A DNA stretch of 44,952 nucleotides from Flavobacteriales bacterium (GCA_027065715.1 JAMONO010000045.1:1-44952), one strand, 5' to 3'; positions 16,278 through 25,794 are shown, counted from the stretch's first letter. Notes: generated from the letters alone by a model not told the origin. Numbers and translations: made by a program.

Positions 16278-17612
16278 ATGAATAAACAAAAGGTTTTGAT
16301 TGATACGACACCGGTTTTTACCGATGATATTATGGTTTTCGGTTTGTTGATGGGGGTTTTGGCGTTGGTTTTTTATACGGCTTCTCTTAAAGGTGGTTTT
16401 TGGGAAAAATTTTATAAAATAGTACCGGCGTTGTTATTGGCTTATGTTTTGCCTGCAATTTTATCATCAACGGGTATTATTGCAACCGAATGGGTTAGTA
16501 TTGAAGACGGAAAAGCGGTTGAACACAGTTCAAAGTTGTATTTTATTGCCAGTCGGGTTTTGTTGCCGGCATCTCTTATTTTGATGACATTGAGTATTGA
16601 TTTAAAAGCGGTTTTTAGGTTGGGTCCCAAAGCTTTGATAATGTTTTTTACGGGCACTTTGGGTATTGTTATCGGGGGTCCTGTTGCTTTGTATTTGGTT
16701 GGCATCGTTTCGCCCGAAACCGTTGCGGGAACCGGTCATGATGCGTTGTGGCGCGGACTATCTACTTTGGCAGGCAGTTGGATTGGCGGTGGTGCCAATC
16801 AGGCAGCCATGTTGGAAATTTTTGAATACAATCCGAAAAAATACGGTGCTACCGTTTTAGTCGATATTTTTGTAGCTAATGTTTGGATGGCTTTGTTGCT
16901 TATTGGAATAGGACGTTCCAAAAAAATCGATCAATGGCTCAAAGCTGATACTTCGGCTATTGAAGAGCTCAAACACAAAGTAACGGCTTTTGCCAAAAAG
17001 GTGCAACGCATACCCACCCTTACCGATTATATGGTTTTATTGGGTATAACTTTTTTTGCCGTGGCTATGGCTTTTTGGGGCGGGGCTCATATATCGAATT
17101 TTTTAACCGAAAATATTTCTTTAATAGCCGATAAATCGTCTCCTTTTTCGTCTTTTGGTTCTCATTTCTTTTGGTTGATAAGTTTGGCTACCTTGTTCGG
17201 TATAGGTTTTTCTTTTACCAAAATCAAAAATTATGAAGGTATCGGAGCTTCCAAAATAGGTAGTGTTTTTATCTATATATTGGTGGCAACCATTGGTATG
17301 AAAATGGATTTGTCGGAAATATTAAAAAATCCGGGATTGATATTTATAGGAATTATTTGGATGTCGATTCATGCTTTACTGTTGATTGGTGTAGCCAAAT
17401 TGATAAGAGCGCCTTATTTCTTTTTGGCTGTAGGCAGTCAGGCAAATGTAGGTGGTGCGGCTTCGGCTCCTATTGTGGCTTCTGCGTTTCACCCTTCGTT
17501 GGCTTCGGTAGGAGTGATGTTAGCGGTTGTGGGTTATGTGGTAGGAACCGTTGCGGCATTGGGTAGTGCCATATTGATGGAAATAGTGTCTAAGTTGATG
17601 GGAATTGTTTAA
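16278..17612 (+). CDS. DUF819 family integral membrane protein
   Basis: A 444-residue polytopic membrane protein with about 10-11 segments and no signal peptide. It has family-type glycine-rich stretches: a SWIGGGANQAAM segment near residues 170-181 and NVGGAASAPIVASAF in the second half, giving the look of two inverted halves as in transporters. The DUF819 (YjcL-like) family is widespread but its substrate is not established. It stands alone: divergent from the S46 peptidase and 105 bases before lpxK, with no terminator visible between. Confidence 0.82.
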   Translation: MNKQKVLIDTTPVFTDDIMVFGLLMGVLALVFYTASLKGGFWEKFYKIVPALLLAYVLPAILSSTGIIATEWVSIEDGKAVEHSSKLYFIASRVLLPASLILMTLSIDLKAVFRLGPKALIMFFTGTLGIVIGGPVALYLVGIVSPETVAGTGHDALWRGLSTLAGSWIGGGANQAAMLEIFEYNPKKYGATVLVDIFVANVWMALLLIGIGRSKKIDQWLKADTSAIEELKHKVTAFAKKVQRIPTLTDYMVLLGITFFAVAMAFWGGAHISNFLTENISLIADKSSPFSSFGSHFFWLISLATLFGIGFSFTKIKNYEGIGASKIGSVFIYILVATIGMKMDLSEILKNPGLIFIGIIWMSIHALLLIGVAKLIRAPYFFLAVGSQANVGGAASAPIVASAFHPSLASVGVMLAVVGYVVGTVAALGSAILMEIVSKLMGIV

Positions 17613-17717
17613 CCAAAAATGAAGTAACTTAGTCTGATTGTACAGAGGTAAATTTAATTGGTTGAAAAGAAAAATTTATGAAAAAGATGTCGGTGGTGCA
17701 AAATCGGTTGTATAACT

Positions 17718-18755
17718 ATGATTAATAAATACAGATACATATTGTTTCCTTTTTCAATATTATATGCAATTATAACCGGTTTACGCAACGGATTATACGA
17801 TAAACATATTTTGAAACAGGAAAAATTTGATGTGCCTGTTATCAATGTAGGTAATTTGAGTATGGGAGGAACGGGCAAAACACCTATGATTGAATATTTG
17901 ATACGTTTGTTGAAAAACAATTACCGAATTGCAGTTGTCAGCCGCGGATATAAACGCAAAACCAATGGTTTTATCTTAGCCGATAAAAAGTCCACTCCCG
18001 AACAAATAGGTGATGAGCCTTATCAAATTTATAAAAAATTTCCACAGATTAATGTAGCCGTTGGCGAAAATAGAGTGGAAGCCGTACGTAAAGTTTTGGC
18101 TAAGATTAATCCTGATGTTATTTTGTTAGATGATGCTTTTCAACATCGTAGGCTTAAAGCCGGTTTAAATATTTTATTAACTTCTTATCAAAAGCCGTTT
18201 TTTAGGGATTTTATTTTGCCGGCAGGTAATTTGCGTGAAAGCAAGAAAGGTGCGGAAAGGGCTGATATCGTGGTAGTTACAAAATCACCTGAAAGGATTG
18301 AGGAAGCCGAAAAAGAATTAATTGTCAGAGCCGTAAAAAAATATACTGCAACACCGATTTTTTTTGCCGGTATCAAGTATGGTGCAAGTGTGGTAAATGA
18401 ACAAAAACAAATATTACTGTCAGATTTGTCCGATTACGCCGTATTACTCGTTACCGGAATAGCTAATCCGAAGCCTTTGTATTGGTTTTTGTCGGAAAAA
18501 AATATTAATTTTGAAAGTTTAAAATTTGGCGATCATCATCATTTTTCGCAAGCTGATGTACAACAAATTAACAAAGCTTTTGAACGGTTAAAAGCACAAC
18601 ACAAAATTATTTTGACCACCGAAAAAGATTTTGTGCGTTTGCACCGGCATTTTGACGATGAATTGTATTATTTGCCTATTGAAACACAAGTATTTGAAAA
18701 AGAGTTGTTTAATAATAAAATTTTAGCTTATGTCAGTAACAAAAGGAGAATTTGA
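17718..18755 (+). CDS. lpxK: Tetraacyldisaccharide 4'-kinase LpxK
   Basis: A 345-residue inner-membrane-associated kinase that phosphorylates the 4' position of the lipid A disaccharide. An N-terminal hydrophobic segment lies near residues 8-22, and the Walker A GNLSMGGTGKT is at 45-55. Further family signs are VVSRGYKRK, DEPYQIYKKFP, LLDDAFQHRRLK and TTEKDFVRL. Length is typical. The last 26 bases overlap the start of the purine nucleoside phosphorylase gene in another frame, suggesting coupled translation. The gene shows that the cell makes lipid A, hence has a Gram-negative envelope. Confidence 0.95.
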   Translation: MINKYRYILFPFSILYAIITGLRNGLYDKHILKQEKFDVPVINVGNLSMGGTGKTPMIEYLIRLLKNNYRIAVVSRGYKRKTNGFILADKKSTPEQIGDEPYQIYKKFPQINVAVGENRVEAVRKVLAKINPDVILLDDAFQHRRLKAGLNILLTSYQKPFFRDFILPAGNLRESKKGAERADIVVVTKSPERIEEAEKELIVRAVKKYTATPIFFAGIKYGASVVNEQKQILLSDLSDYAVLLVTGIANPKPLYWFLSEKNINFESLKFGDHHHFSQADVQQINKAFERLKAQHKIILTTEKDFVRLHRHFDDELYYLPIETQVFEKELFNNKILAYVSNKRRI

Positions 18756-19560
18756 AAAGTCGTTGGAGACAGCGGAATATCTAAAAAAACAAATTGATTA
18801 TACACCCGAATATGCTATTGTTTTGGGTAGTGGATTGGGGAGTTTGGTAGAAGATATTGAGGTGGAGAAGGAAATTCCTTACAAAGAAATACCTAATTTT
18901 CCGGTTTCAACAGTCAAAGGGCACAAAGGTTCATTGATTTTCGGAACATTAAACGGCAAAAAAGTGCTTGCCATGAATGGTCGTTTTCATTATTATGAAG
19001 GTTACGACATGAAGCAAGTTACTTTTCCGCAACGTGTTTTTTGGCAAATGGGTATTCGCAAATTGGTGGTATCCAATGCCTCGGGAGGTGTTAATCGCAA
19101 TTTTAAAGTAGGTGATGTTATGTTGATAAAAGATCATGTCAATTTTTTTCCCGAACATCCGCTTCGAGGTCCCAATGATGAACGTTTTGGTCCTCGTTTT
19201 GTCAATATGAGTGAACCATACAGTAAAAAAATGTTGCAAGTGGTACGGGAATATGCCGCTTCAAAAGGCATCGATATAAAAGAAGGGACTTATTTGGGTT
19301 TACAAGGTCCGACTTTTGAAACTCTTGCCGAATATACTATGGTTCGAAATATGGGTGGCGATGCCGTTGGCATGTCCACCGTTCCGGAAGTGATAGTTGC
19401 CAAACACATGGACATGGAAGTTTTCGGTATTTCGGTAATAACCGATATAGGTACCGAAGAATTTATTGAAACGGTTAATCATCAAGAAGTTTTAAAGGCT
19501 GCCAAAGCCGCCGAACCCGTTGTGCGTGAATTGGTGGGCAAATTGGTTGAGTTGTATTAA
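18730..19560 (+). CDS. Purine nucleoside phosphorylase
   Basis: A 276-residue trimeric-type PNP that splits purine nucleosides with phosphate in salvage. Visible sites are the phosphate loop GSGLG (32-37), His87 (NGRFHYYEG), Glu197 (GPTFET) and Met214 (GMSTVPE). Asp239 (VITDIG) stands where human PNP has Asn243, a residue that reads the 6-position of the base; I infer the purine preference may differ from the human enzyme. The ATG at 18730 overlaps the lpxK end by 26 bases. A terminator follows at 19591-19626. Confidence 0.93.
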   Translation: MSVTKGEFEKSLETAEYLKKQIDYTPEYAIVLGSGLGSLVEDIEVEKEIPYKEIPNFPVSTVKGHKGSLIFGTLNGKKVLAMNGRFHYYEGYDMKQVTFPQRVFWQMGIRKLVVSNASGGVNRNFKVGDVMLIKDHVNFFPEHPLRGPNDERFGPRFVNMSEPYSKKMLQVVREYAASKGIDIKEGTYLGLQGPTFETLAEYTMVRNMGGDAVGMSTVPEVIVAKHMDMEVFGISVITDIGTEEFIETVNHQEVLKAAKAAEPVVRELVGKLVELY

Positions 19561-19590
19561 TATTGAAACCATAAACACAATAGTTTTTTT

Positions 19591-19626
19591 CGAATCTCAA
19601 CTTGTTTGGGGTTCGATTTTTTTTTT
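19591..19626 (+). terminator. Intrinsic terminator of the lpxK-PNP operon
   Basis: A ten-base-pair stem with two G-U pairs (CGAATCTCAA, 19591-19600, with TTGGGGTTCG, 19606-19615), a 5-base loop, then a run of T from 19617. Confidence 0.8.
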
Positions 19627-19693
19627 GACAGATGTGAGGTCAAATATTAACCAAATAATTTTGATAAATCGACTTGGTGTAAAAGGACAGTTA

Positions 19694-20566
19694 TCATAGC
19701 GTATCAAAGGCAGCTTTTCTACCTATTTGAATGAGTTTTTCGGCTTTAAAAAAATCAAAAGTTCCTGCTATTTTTCTTGGTATTTCGATAAGCAAATCGG
19801 GGGGGTATTTTTTGATGATTTCGTTTGATATTTGACTGATCATTAAATGTAGGCTATGATCTAATATTTCGCTGTATCCGGGTGTATCGTTATGTTTGGG
19901 AGTATGAGCAAAAATTTTTTGTCTGATGTGCTTTCTGATTTGATTTATTTTTTGCAAGTGTTCGTTTTCGGTCTTTTTATTTTGTTTCATAATATGCCAT
20001 TGTTCGGAAGTTACGGGCAAATCGGCATTAACGCAAACAGCTACAATGGGAAAATTGTTAAGTTTTTGGGCTATGTTTACGGGGATATTGTTAACCAATC
20101 CTCCATCGACCCATATTTGACGGTCATGTATAACCGGTGTAAAGATGGTTGGTATGGCTATGCTTGCTCTAATGGCTTCGATTATATTACCTTTGTCGAA
20201 ATATACTGCTTGGTCGGTTTGTAAATCGGTAGCAACGGCAGTGAAGGGTATGGGCAGTTCTTCAATATTTTTGATGGGGAGCATACCGTCAATTTTTTTC
20301 ATTACTTTTTCTCCTTTGATAAGTCCGGGTAATTTGAGCGAAAAATCCAGCATTTTAACAATTTCTTTTATATCGATATTTATCAACCATTTTTTTAATT
20401 CGGGCAAATTGCCTGCGGCAAATATTCCTCCTACTAATCCGCCCATTGAAGTGCCCGAGACTGATTGAATTTGGTAGTTTTTTTCTTGCAAAACTTCAAT
20501 TATACCAATATGTGCAATACCTCGGGCACCGCCTCCCGATAGCACCAGATTAATTTTTTTGTTCAT
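19694..20566 (-). CDS. Patatin-like phospholipase (RssA-type)
   Basis: A 290-residue serine hydrolase of the bacterial patatin family. The oxyanion loop is GGGARGIAHIG (11-21). The nucleophile elbow GTSMG at 38-42 places catalytic Ser40, and the catalytic Asp154 is in DGG (154-156). No signal peptide, so it is cytosolic or loosely membrane-bound. It presumably cleaves acyl chains from lipids; the true substrate is unknown. It is a leftward gene, 196 bases downstream of the sirtuin gene. Confidence 0.9.
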   Translation of the reverse strand: MNKKINLVLSGGGARGIAHIGIIEVLQEKNYQIQSVSGTSMGGLVGGIFAAGNLPELKKWLINIDIKEIVKMLDFSLKLPGLIKGEKVMKKIDGMLPIKNIEELPIPFTAVATDLQTDQAVYFDKGNIIEAIRASIAIPTIFTPVIHDRQIWVDGGLVNNIPVNIAQKLNNFPIVAVCVNADLPVTSEQWHIMKQNKKTENEHLQKINQIRKHIRQKIFAHTPKHNDTPGYSEILDHSLHLMISQISNEIIKKYPPDLLIEIPRKIAGTFDFFKAEKLIQIGRKAAFDTL

Positions 20567-20762
20567 TTTATATTAAATTTCTGTTGTGGCAAGTTACGAT
20601 AAAACTTTAAAATGAAAGTAGAAATAATATGACTTGGCTTATTTTTGTTAGACCGTAAGGAGATTCGTATTTATATTTTTTTATTTCAATACATAGATAA
20701 GGGGCTCTTACGGTTTTTGTAAATTGAGACTTTTTGAGGTCGGTGCCATAAAATATAGCTTA

Positions 20763-21506
20763 TTAGTGTCCATTGAGTTTTTGGTTTAATTCGCTTAAAA
20801 CCTTTGAAGCTTTTCCTTGCAAAAAATACGGATTGATGCTATGGGTGTAATTAGAGGGACTTACATTAATTTCAATGATATGAGCACCGTTTTTTCGGGC
20901 TTCGTAGGGCAGGAGTGAAGCCGGCATAATGATGCCCGTAGTGCCGATTACTAAATATACATCGGATTGTAAGGTATGCGCAAAGGCATCTTGGTAAGCT
21001 TTGGGCGGTATGGGTTCGCCAAAAAACACAAAATCGGGTTTTAACAATCCGCCACAGTGTGGACAAATAACCGGATTTTGCGTCATATCGGCTTGTGCAA
21101 CGGGCGTTATTTTTTGACACTGCATACATATTAAGTTACGCGTGTTGCCATGAAATTCTATCACGTTTTGACTACCTGCTTTTTGATGCAAATTATCGAT
21201 ATTTTGAGTGATTACAGCTTTGAGTTTGCCTTGTTTTTCCCAATCGGACAAAACAAAATGGGCAGGATTGGGTTGTGCTTTGTCAATCACATTGTAAAAC
21301 ATATCTTTGATATGCGGCCAAGCTTTGTCGGGATTATTTTTAAAGTAATCAATTTCTAAGATAATGGGATCATATTTATCCCAAATACCGCCTTTGCCTC
21401 TAAAAGTAGGAATACCGCTTTCGGCAGAAATACCGGCTCCGGTAAAAGCAACTATGTAATTGGCTTGTTGAAGAATATTTATGACTTCTTTTAATTTGTT
21501 TTGCAT
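20763..21506 (-). CDS. NAD-dependent protein deacylase (sirtuin)
   Basis: A 247-residue Sir2 enzyme that removes acyl groups from lysines using NAD. The NAD site is FTGAGISAESGIPTFR (21-36), TQNIDNLH is at 100-107 and the catalytic base is His119. The zinc ribbon is Cys127, Cys130, Cys148 and Cys151. The start is ATG 21506, only about 12 bases after a -7 element, so the transcript leader would be very short. The neighbouring genes give no hint of targets. Confidence 0.93.
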   Translation of the reverse strand: MQNKLKEVINILQQANYIVAFTGAGISAESGIPTFRGKGGIWDKYDPIILEIDYFKNNPDKAWPHIKDMFYNVIDKAQPNPAHFVLSDWEKQGKLKAVITQNIDNLHQKAGSQNVIEFHGNTRNLICMQCQKITPVAQADMTQNPVICPHCGGLLKPDFVFFGEPIPPKAYQDAFAHTLQSDVYLVIGTTGIIMPASLLPYEARKNGAHIIEINVSPSNYTHSINPYFLQGKASKVLSELNQKLNGH

Positions 21507-21517
21507 GATTTTTGCTA

Positions 21518-21525
21518 CAAAAATA
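21518..21525 (-). promoter_or_regulatory. -7 promoter element for the sirtuin gene
   Basis: TATTTTTG read leftward, matching TAnnTTTG, ends 12 bases before the ATG. The leader would be only a few bases long. No -33 TTTG at the right distance. Confidence 0.4.
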
Positions 21526-21598
21526 ATAAAAAGCTATTGAAAAAGGCTTTTTTATATGATAATTAGAATAGACAATCTGAATTGAAAAATATATCAAT

Positions 21599-22705
21599 AT
21601 GAAATACACTTCTCTTTTATTGTTGTTTTTGGTTATGTTTTCTTGCAAAAAAGAAAAGGATACCAAAGTTGAAGAAACATCGTTTTTTACCGATGATACC
21701 CGTCATTTTCAAATGGGTTTTACCACTTGGCCTTATGCCCCTACCTTGCAAGCCGTTAATGATACTTACCGGTTTATCGGTGCCAATGCCGATGTGTATG
21801 AAGAAATGTTTTCGCAAAAAGTGCCTTGGCAAGCATGGATAAATAATACGACTTTGCCGCAAGCTTATACCGATGAAGTTTACAGGTATGTCAATAGACG
21901 AATTTCGGGTAAAAAATTGATGCTTTCGGTAAGTATTTTGAATATTTTTAGAGACGATTTGGCACCGGATTATGATGGTTCTACACCGGCTTATACTTCT
22001 TTTTCCGATGCTGCCATTGAAGAAGCTTACTACAAACATTTGTCATACTTGATACAAACTATACAGCCCGATTATTTGATATACGGTATGGAAATCAATG
22101 AGTTGTATGTGCATAATCGAAGTCAATGGGAGAGTTTGAAATTGTTGATGAATCGTATCAGACAACGTATCAAAACAGCTTATCCCGATTTACCTTTATC
22201 GGAGAGTTTTACCTTGCACGCTTTGTATCAATCGGGTTTATCCGATGCCGCCGATTACGAACAAGAAGTTTTTGAACATGTCAATCAAGATGATTTTGTG
22301 TCGGTAAGTTTTTATCCTTTCTTTAAAAAATGGACTACCCGACAAGAGTGGCAACAAGCGCTTGATTTTTTGCACGCACATGTGCAAAAACCGATTGTTT
22401 TTAGCGAAACGGGACATATTTCGGCTGACTTGCAAATTCAGGCGTACAATTTTTCGATCAATGGAAGTGAAACGGAACAAAATGAGTTTTTGCAAACTTT
22501 ATTGTTAAATGCCCAACAACATTCTTATGAGTTTGTTATTTGGTGGACACACAGAGATTATTATCAAACATGGCTGACTTTTCCACCCGAAACCCAAGAT
22601 TTGGGACGTTTTTGGCTTACTACCGGATTGTTAAAAGATGACGGAAGGTACCGTGAGGCTTATGATTCTTGGAAAGAAGTTTATCAAAAAAATTATTTGC
22701 CTTAG
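21599..22705 (+). CDS. Lipoprotein resembling a clan GH-A glycoside hydrolase
   Basis: A 368-residue lipoprotein: the signal MKYTSLLLLFLVMFSC ends in the lipidated Cys16. The rest alternates helix- and strand-like segments as in a (beta/alpha)8 barrel. Glu168 in GMEINEL at the end of a predicted strand, and Glu270 in VFSETGH, sit about 100 residues apart like the acid/base and nucleophile of clan GH-A enzymes (GH53-like). The exact family and sugar are not recognised. Its stop overlaps the recQ stop tail to tail. No sugar-uptake genes are adjacent, so a polysaccharide locus is not indicated. Confidence 0.6.
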   Translation: MKYTSLLLLFLVMFSCKKEKDTKVEETSFFTDDTRHFQMGFTTWPYAPTLQAVNDTYRFIGANADVYEEMFSQKVPWQAWINNTTLPQAYTDEVYRYVNRRISGKKLMLSVSILNIFRDDLAPDYDGSTPAYTSFSDAAIEEAYYKHLSYLIQTIQPDYLIYGMEINELYVHNRSQWESLKLLMNRIRQRIKTAYPDLPLSESFTLHALYQSGLSDAADYEQEVFEHVNQDDFVSVSFYPFFKKWTTRQEWQQALDFLHAHVQKPIVFSETGHISADLQIQAYNFSINGSETEQNEFLQTLLLNAQQHSYEFVIWWTHRDYYQTWLTFPPETQDLGRFWLTTGLLKDDGRYREAYDSWKEVYQKNYLP

Positions 22706-24579
22706 CCGGCCAAACAATATTTGAATTGAGCGGTAAAAATGATTTTTTTTTGTTCGAGTAAAAAATCGAGAGTTTTGTCGATTGGAGTAGAAAAGTGCTT
22801 GCTTAATTCATGTTTGTTTAAGCAATTGTTTTGAAGCAATTCCAATATTTTTCGGATGGTTTCGTTTTCGTCGGGTTTGTTTTTTTGTTGTAAACAAATG
22901 TCGCAAATACCACAATTTTCGGTTTTTTTTTCTTCAAAATAGGTTGCTAACAAACGACTTCGACACTGTTGTGTATTGTTGGCATATTGCCACACCCATC
23001 TTAATTGTTCTTTTTTTAAGTCAAGGCGTTTTTGTATGTTTTTTTGGTGTTGTTTAAATATGTATTCGTCTCTGGGTTTCAAAAAAAGGATTTGTTGATA
23101 GTCGCCCGATGCTTGGTAATTGATAATCTTACGATTGTGCAATTCTTTTAAGGTTTGCAAAATTCGGTTGTAAGGTATTTCTGTTTTTCGGGCTATTTTT
23201 TCGGGAAATATTTTGGTATTCAGATGTAAAATTTCGGTATGATTTCTAACCAAATGATCCAATAGGCGGTAACCGTATCGTCGGTTTTCGATATAATGTC
23301 TGATTTGTACGGGTGTCGGTAATATTTGTAAGCTGTGGTAATATTTTTTGGTTTCGATATATTTTATAATTCCCTCGCTGTCAAGTATTTGTATACTTTG
23401 TAAACTTTGTCGGCAATCGAGTTTGAAACGTTGGCAAAATCGGTAAAAGTCTAAGTTGTGCAAAGCGTCTTTGCCGCCGCCTTCGCCTATGTAAAAGTGG
23501 TTATATAGGGCTTTATAAACCTTGTGAATGGTTTTTACGGGCGGGAGTAGTCTGTCGATTTTTTGTTGAAAATATTTGATTTCGTCACTGCTTACCAACA
23601 AAATGGCTTCGGACATTTGTCCGTCGCGACCGGCACGTCCGCTTTCTTGTATATAGTTTTCGATTGAAAGCGGCAAATTGAAGTGATATACTTTGCGTAC
23701 ATCGGGTTTGTCAATACCCATGCCAAAGGCAGTGGTGGCTACCATGATGCGGGTTTTGTTTTGCAGCCAGTCATTGAGCATCTGTTGTTTTTGTTCTAAA
23801 TTTAAACCTCCGTGAAAATAACCGGTTGCAAAACCTAGTTGTGATAAATATTCGGCATATTTGTAGGTTTGTTTTCGGGTATTGACATAAATTACGGCTG
23901 TTTCGTTCTTGTTTAAATTTTGACCGATGTAGTGTAGTTTTTCATTTTCAATGATAACTTTGTAAGCGATATTTTTTCGAAAAACCGATTGTTTAAAGAC
24001 AACGGGTTTGTGTAGTTTTAAGTAGTTTATAATGTCGTCTATTACTCTGTTTTTGGCGGTTGCCGTTAAAGCAAGCACCGGAGTTTCGGGAAAAACTTCG
24101 CGAAGCAAATCGAGTTTGAGATATGCCGGACGAAAATCATGTCCCCATTCGGAAATACAGTGTGCTTCATCAATGGCAATTAATTGAACGGGCATATTTG
24201 CAAGTCGATTTAAGATGTATTGGTTTTGTAAACGTTCGGGTGAAAGGTAGATAAATTTACCACCGCCGTATTGGACATTGTCCAATAGTCGTTCTTGTTC
24301 TTTAAAACTGAGATTTCCGGTAAGTCCGACTGCTTTTATGCCTTTGTTTTGCAGGTTGTTTACTTGGTCTTCTATCAGAGCTATTAGTGGTGAAATAACC
24401 AAACTTATGCCTCCCAAAGTTAAGCCTGCAACTTGATAAATTATGGACTTTCCGCCGCCGGTTGGCAATACGGCTACGGTATCTTTTTGTTGCATAACCG
24501 TATTGATAATTTTTTTTTGAGGCGGTCGAAAATCGGTATAACCCCAATATTGTTGCAATATTTTTTCGGGTGTGGTCAA
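22702..24579 (-). CDS. recQ: ATP-dependent DNA helicase RecQ-type
   Basis: A 625-residue superfamily 2 helicase that unwinds DNA 3' to 5' in repair and recombination. Walker A TGGGKS is at 40-45 and DEAH at 137-140, followed by CISEWGHDFRP. ESGRAGRDG marks motif VI. The RQC zinc-binding part shows CRSRLLATYF and NCGICDIC. It ends soon after a short winged-helix-like tail, with no HRDC domain, a form found in many Bacteroidota. It starts three bases after the stop of the P-loop ATPase gene, so the two form an operon. Confidence 0.94.
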   Translation of the reverse strand: MTTPEKILQQYWGYTDFRPPQKKIINTVMQQKDTVAVLPTGGGKSIIYQVAGLTLGGISLVISPLIALIEDQVNNLQNKGIKAVGLTGNLSFKEQERLLDNVQYGGGKFIYLSPERLQNQYILNRLANMPVQLIAIDEAHCISEWGHDFRPAYLKLDLLREVFPETPVLALTATAKNRVIDDIINYLKLHKPVVFKQSVFRKNIAYKVIIENEKLHYIGQNLNKNETAVIYVNTRKQTYKYAEYLSQLGFATGYFHGGLNLEQKQQMLNDWLQNKTRIMVATTAFGMGIDKPDVRKVYHFNLPLSIENYIQESGRAGRDGQMSEAILLVSSDEIKYFQQKIDRLLPPVKTIHKVYKALYNHFYIGEGGGKDALHNLDFYRFCQRFKLDCRQSLQSIQILDSEGIIKYIETKKYYHSLQILPTPVQIRHYIENRRYGYRLLDHLVRNHTEILHLNTKIFPEKIARKTEIPYNRILQTLKELHNRKIINYQASGDYQQILFLKPRDEYIFKQHQKNIQKRLDLKKEQLRWVWQYANNTQQCRSRLLATYFEEKKTENCGICDICLQQKNKPDENETIRKILELLQNNCLNKHELSKHFSTPIDKTLDFLLEQKKIIFTAQFKYCLAG

Positions 24580-24582
24580 TTA

Positions 24583-25131
24583 TTAATGGTGTTTTTTTAT
24601 ACTGTCCAAAATATAATCCACTCTTTTTTCAACGGGACCGAAAGGAACAAAAATTAAGTAATAACCGAGTTCTTTGTAATAATTAACCAGTTTGTTGTGA
24701 ATAAGTTGTGCTTGATTAAAACTTTCGTATCTTTCGGCATCGGTTGTATAAATTTCGTCCCATGGAGGCATGATAAAAACCGGTTGGTCGTAGGAGTGTT
24801 CGCGGGTTATTTTTTCAAATTCGTCGGGAATGGGTTGTTTGATATATTTTAAATAAGCATTGACATCGGGCAGACCGCGATCAAAAAAGATAACGGATTG
24901 ATTTAATTTATCGGCTTCGCGGTATTGTTTTAATCTTCCTTCGAGTAGTTTTTGACTAAACAAATAAGGGTCTTCCAAAAAAAGTTGTTCAATACCTTGT
25001 TCTTGTGCTTCTTTGATAATATCGCGTGAAACTTCGTCAAAACAGGTATATTTTCTTTTTTTTAGTTCATTAATAACGGTTGATTTTCCGGTACTGGGTC
25101 CACCGGTGATGACAATTTTTCTTGATTTCAA
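24583..25131 (-). CDS. Small P-loop ATPase (AAA_28-like)
   Basis: A 182-residue cytosolic protein with a Walker A loop GGPSTGKST at 9-17 and a kinase-like pattern: FFDRGLPD near 101-109 resembles the nucleoside-kinase DRG/DRS region. Families of this type (AAA_28, NadR-like) are annotated only as predicted ATPases; a small-molecule kinase role is possible. It is first in a two-gene operon with recQ, with a good promoter upstream, which hints at but does not show a link to DNA repair. Confidence 0.78.
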   Translation of the reverse strand: MKSRKIVITGGPSTGKSTVINELKKRKYTCFDEVSRDIIKEAQEQGIEQLFLEDPYLFSQKLLEGRLKQYREADKLNQSVIFFDRGLPDVNAYLKYIKQPIPDEFEKITREHSYDQPVFIMPPWDEIYTTDAERYESFNQAQLIHNKLVNYYKELGYYLIFVPFGPVEKRVDYILDSIKKHH

Positions 25132-25160
25132 GGTATTTTGTGCTTTATGATTTAAGCAAA

Positions 25161-25190
25161 CAAATATACATTATTTTTTAATGAAACAAA
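25161..25190 (-). promoter_or_regulatory. Promoter of the ATPase-recQ operon
   Basis: Read leftward: TTTG (25187-25190), an 18-base spacer and TATATTTG (25161-25168), close to the Bacteroidota consensus. It lies 29 bases before the ATG at 25131. Confidence 0.65.
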
Positions 25191-25317
25191 AGAGAATTTT
25201 TTATGAATATATTTGAATATTCGGCTAATATGTTTAAGTTAATATTCTGACAATCAGGATATTATTATTTAATTGAGCATTTATGAAAAATATTTTTTAA
25301 AAAACAATTTGCTTTTC

Positions 25318-25349
25318 TTGACATAATTAAAGTTTTTGTTGTATATTTG
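25318..25349 (+). promoter_or_regulatory. Promoter of the initiator tRNA
   Basis: TTGACA (25318-25323), an 18-base spacer and TATATTTG (25342-25349), 13 bases before the tRNA. It mixes the classic -35 box with the Bacteroidota -7 box, which fits a strong stable-RNA promoter. Confidence 0.65.
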
Positions 25350-25362
25350 CAGCACTAAATAT

Positions 25363-25435
<73 letters not shown>

Positions 25436-25794
25436 CTTATAAAGGGATTGTCTCAAAAGGCAGTCTCTTTTTTTTATAAAAACGAAGCTGTCTCAAAAGA
25501 GTGTTTTGTCTGTCATAGCGAACGGTCTAAAAAGACAAATGACAGGTAACGGTCTTATTCTTTTCCCCCTTTATTTTTTGTTAAATATCATTTCAATTCA
25601 TGTTATTTTTTCTATTTTGCAAACATAGGATGACACACATTGATAGGTGTCGTTTGTCCGTTTCAATGGGTATATCATAAAACATCTCACGAAGTATCGG
25701 GATATGATAAATTATTTGGAAAAAACAGTAGAACCATAATTTTGTTTTATGCTTCATAGATTATGTCTATTAAAATGGAAACGAATATTTTAAG
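25436..25794. other. 359-base intergenic region after the initiator tRNA
   Basis: It holds the tRNA terminator and, at 25483-25498, GAAGCTGTCTCAAAAG, a single end of the dispersed element. No protein gene, RNA or second inverted end was found in the rest. Confidence 0.6.
25444..25475 (+). terminator. Intrinsic terminator after the initiator tRNA
   Basis: A nine-pair stem with three G-U pairs (GGGATTGTC, 25444-25452, with GGCAGTCTC, 25459-25467) followed by a run of eight T. The left arm contains the TGTCTCAAAA core of the dispersed elements described elsewhere in the window. Confidence 0.7.

Noticed and set aside
20652-20714. Inverted repeat ACCGTAAG / CTTACGGT between the patatin and sirtuin genes, as a terminator
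   Set aside because: The loop is 47 bases and no good T-run follows on the minus strand; left as an unexplained weak hairpin.
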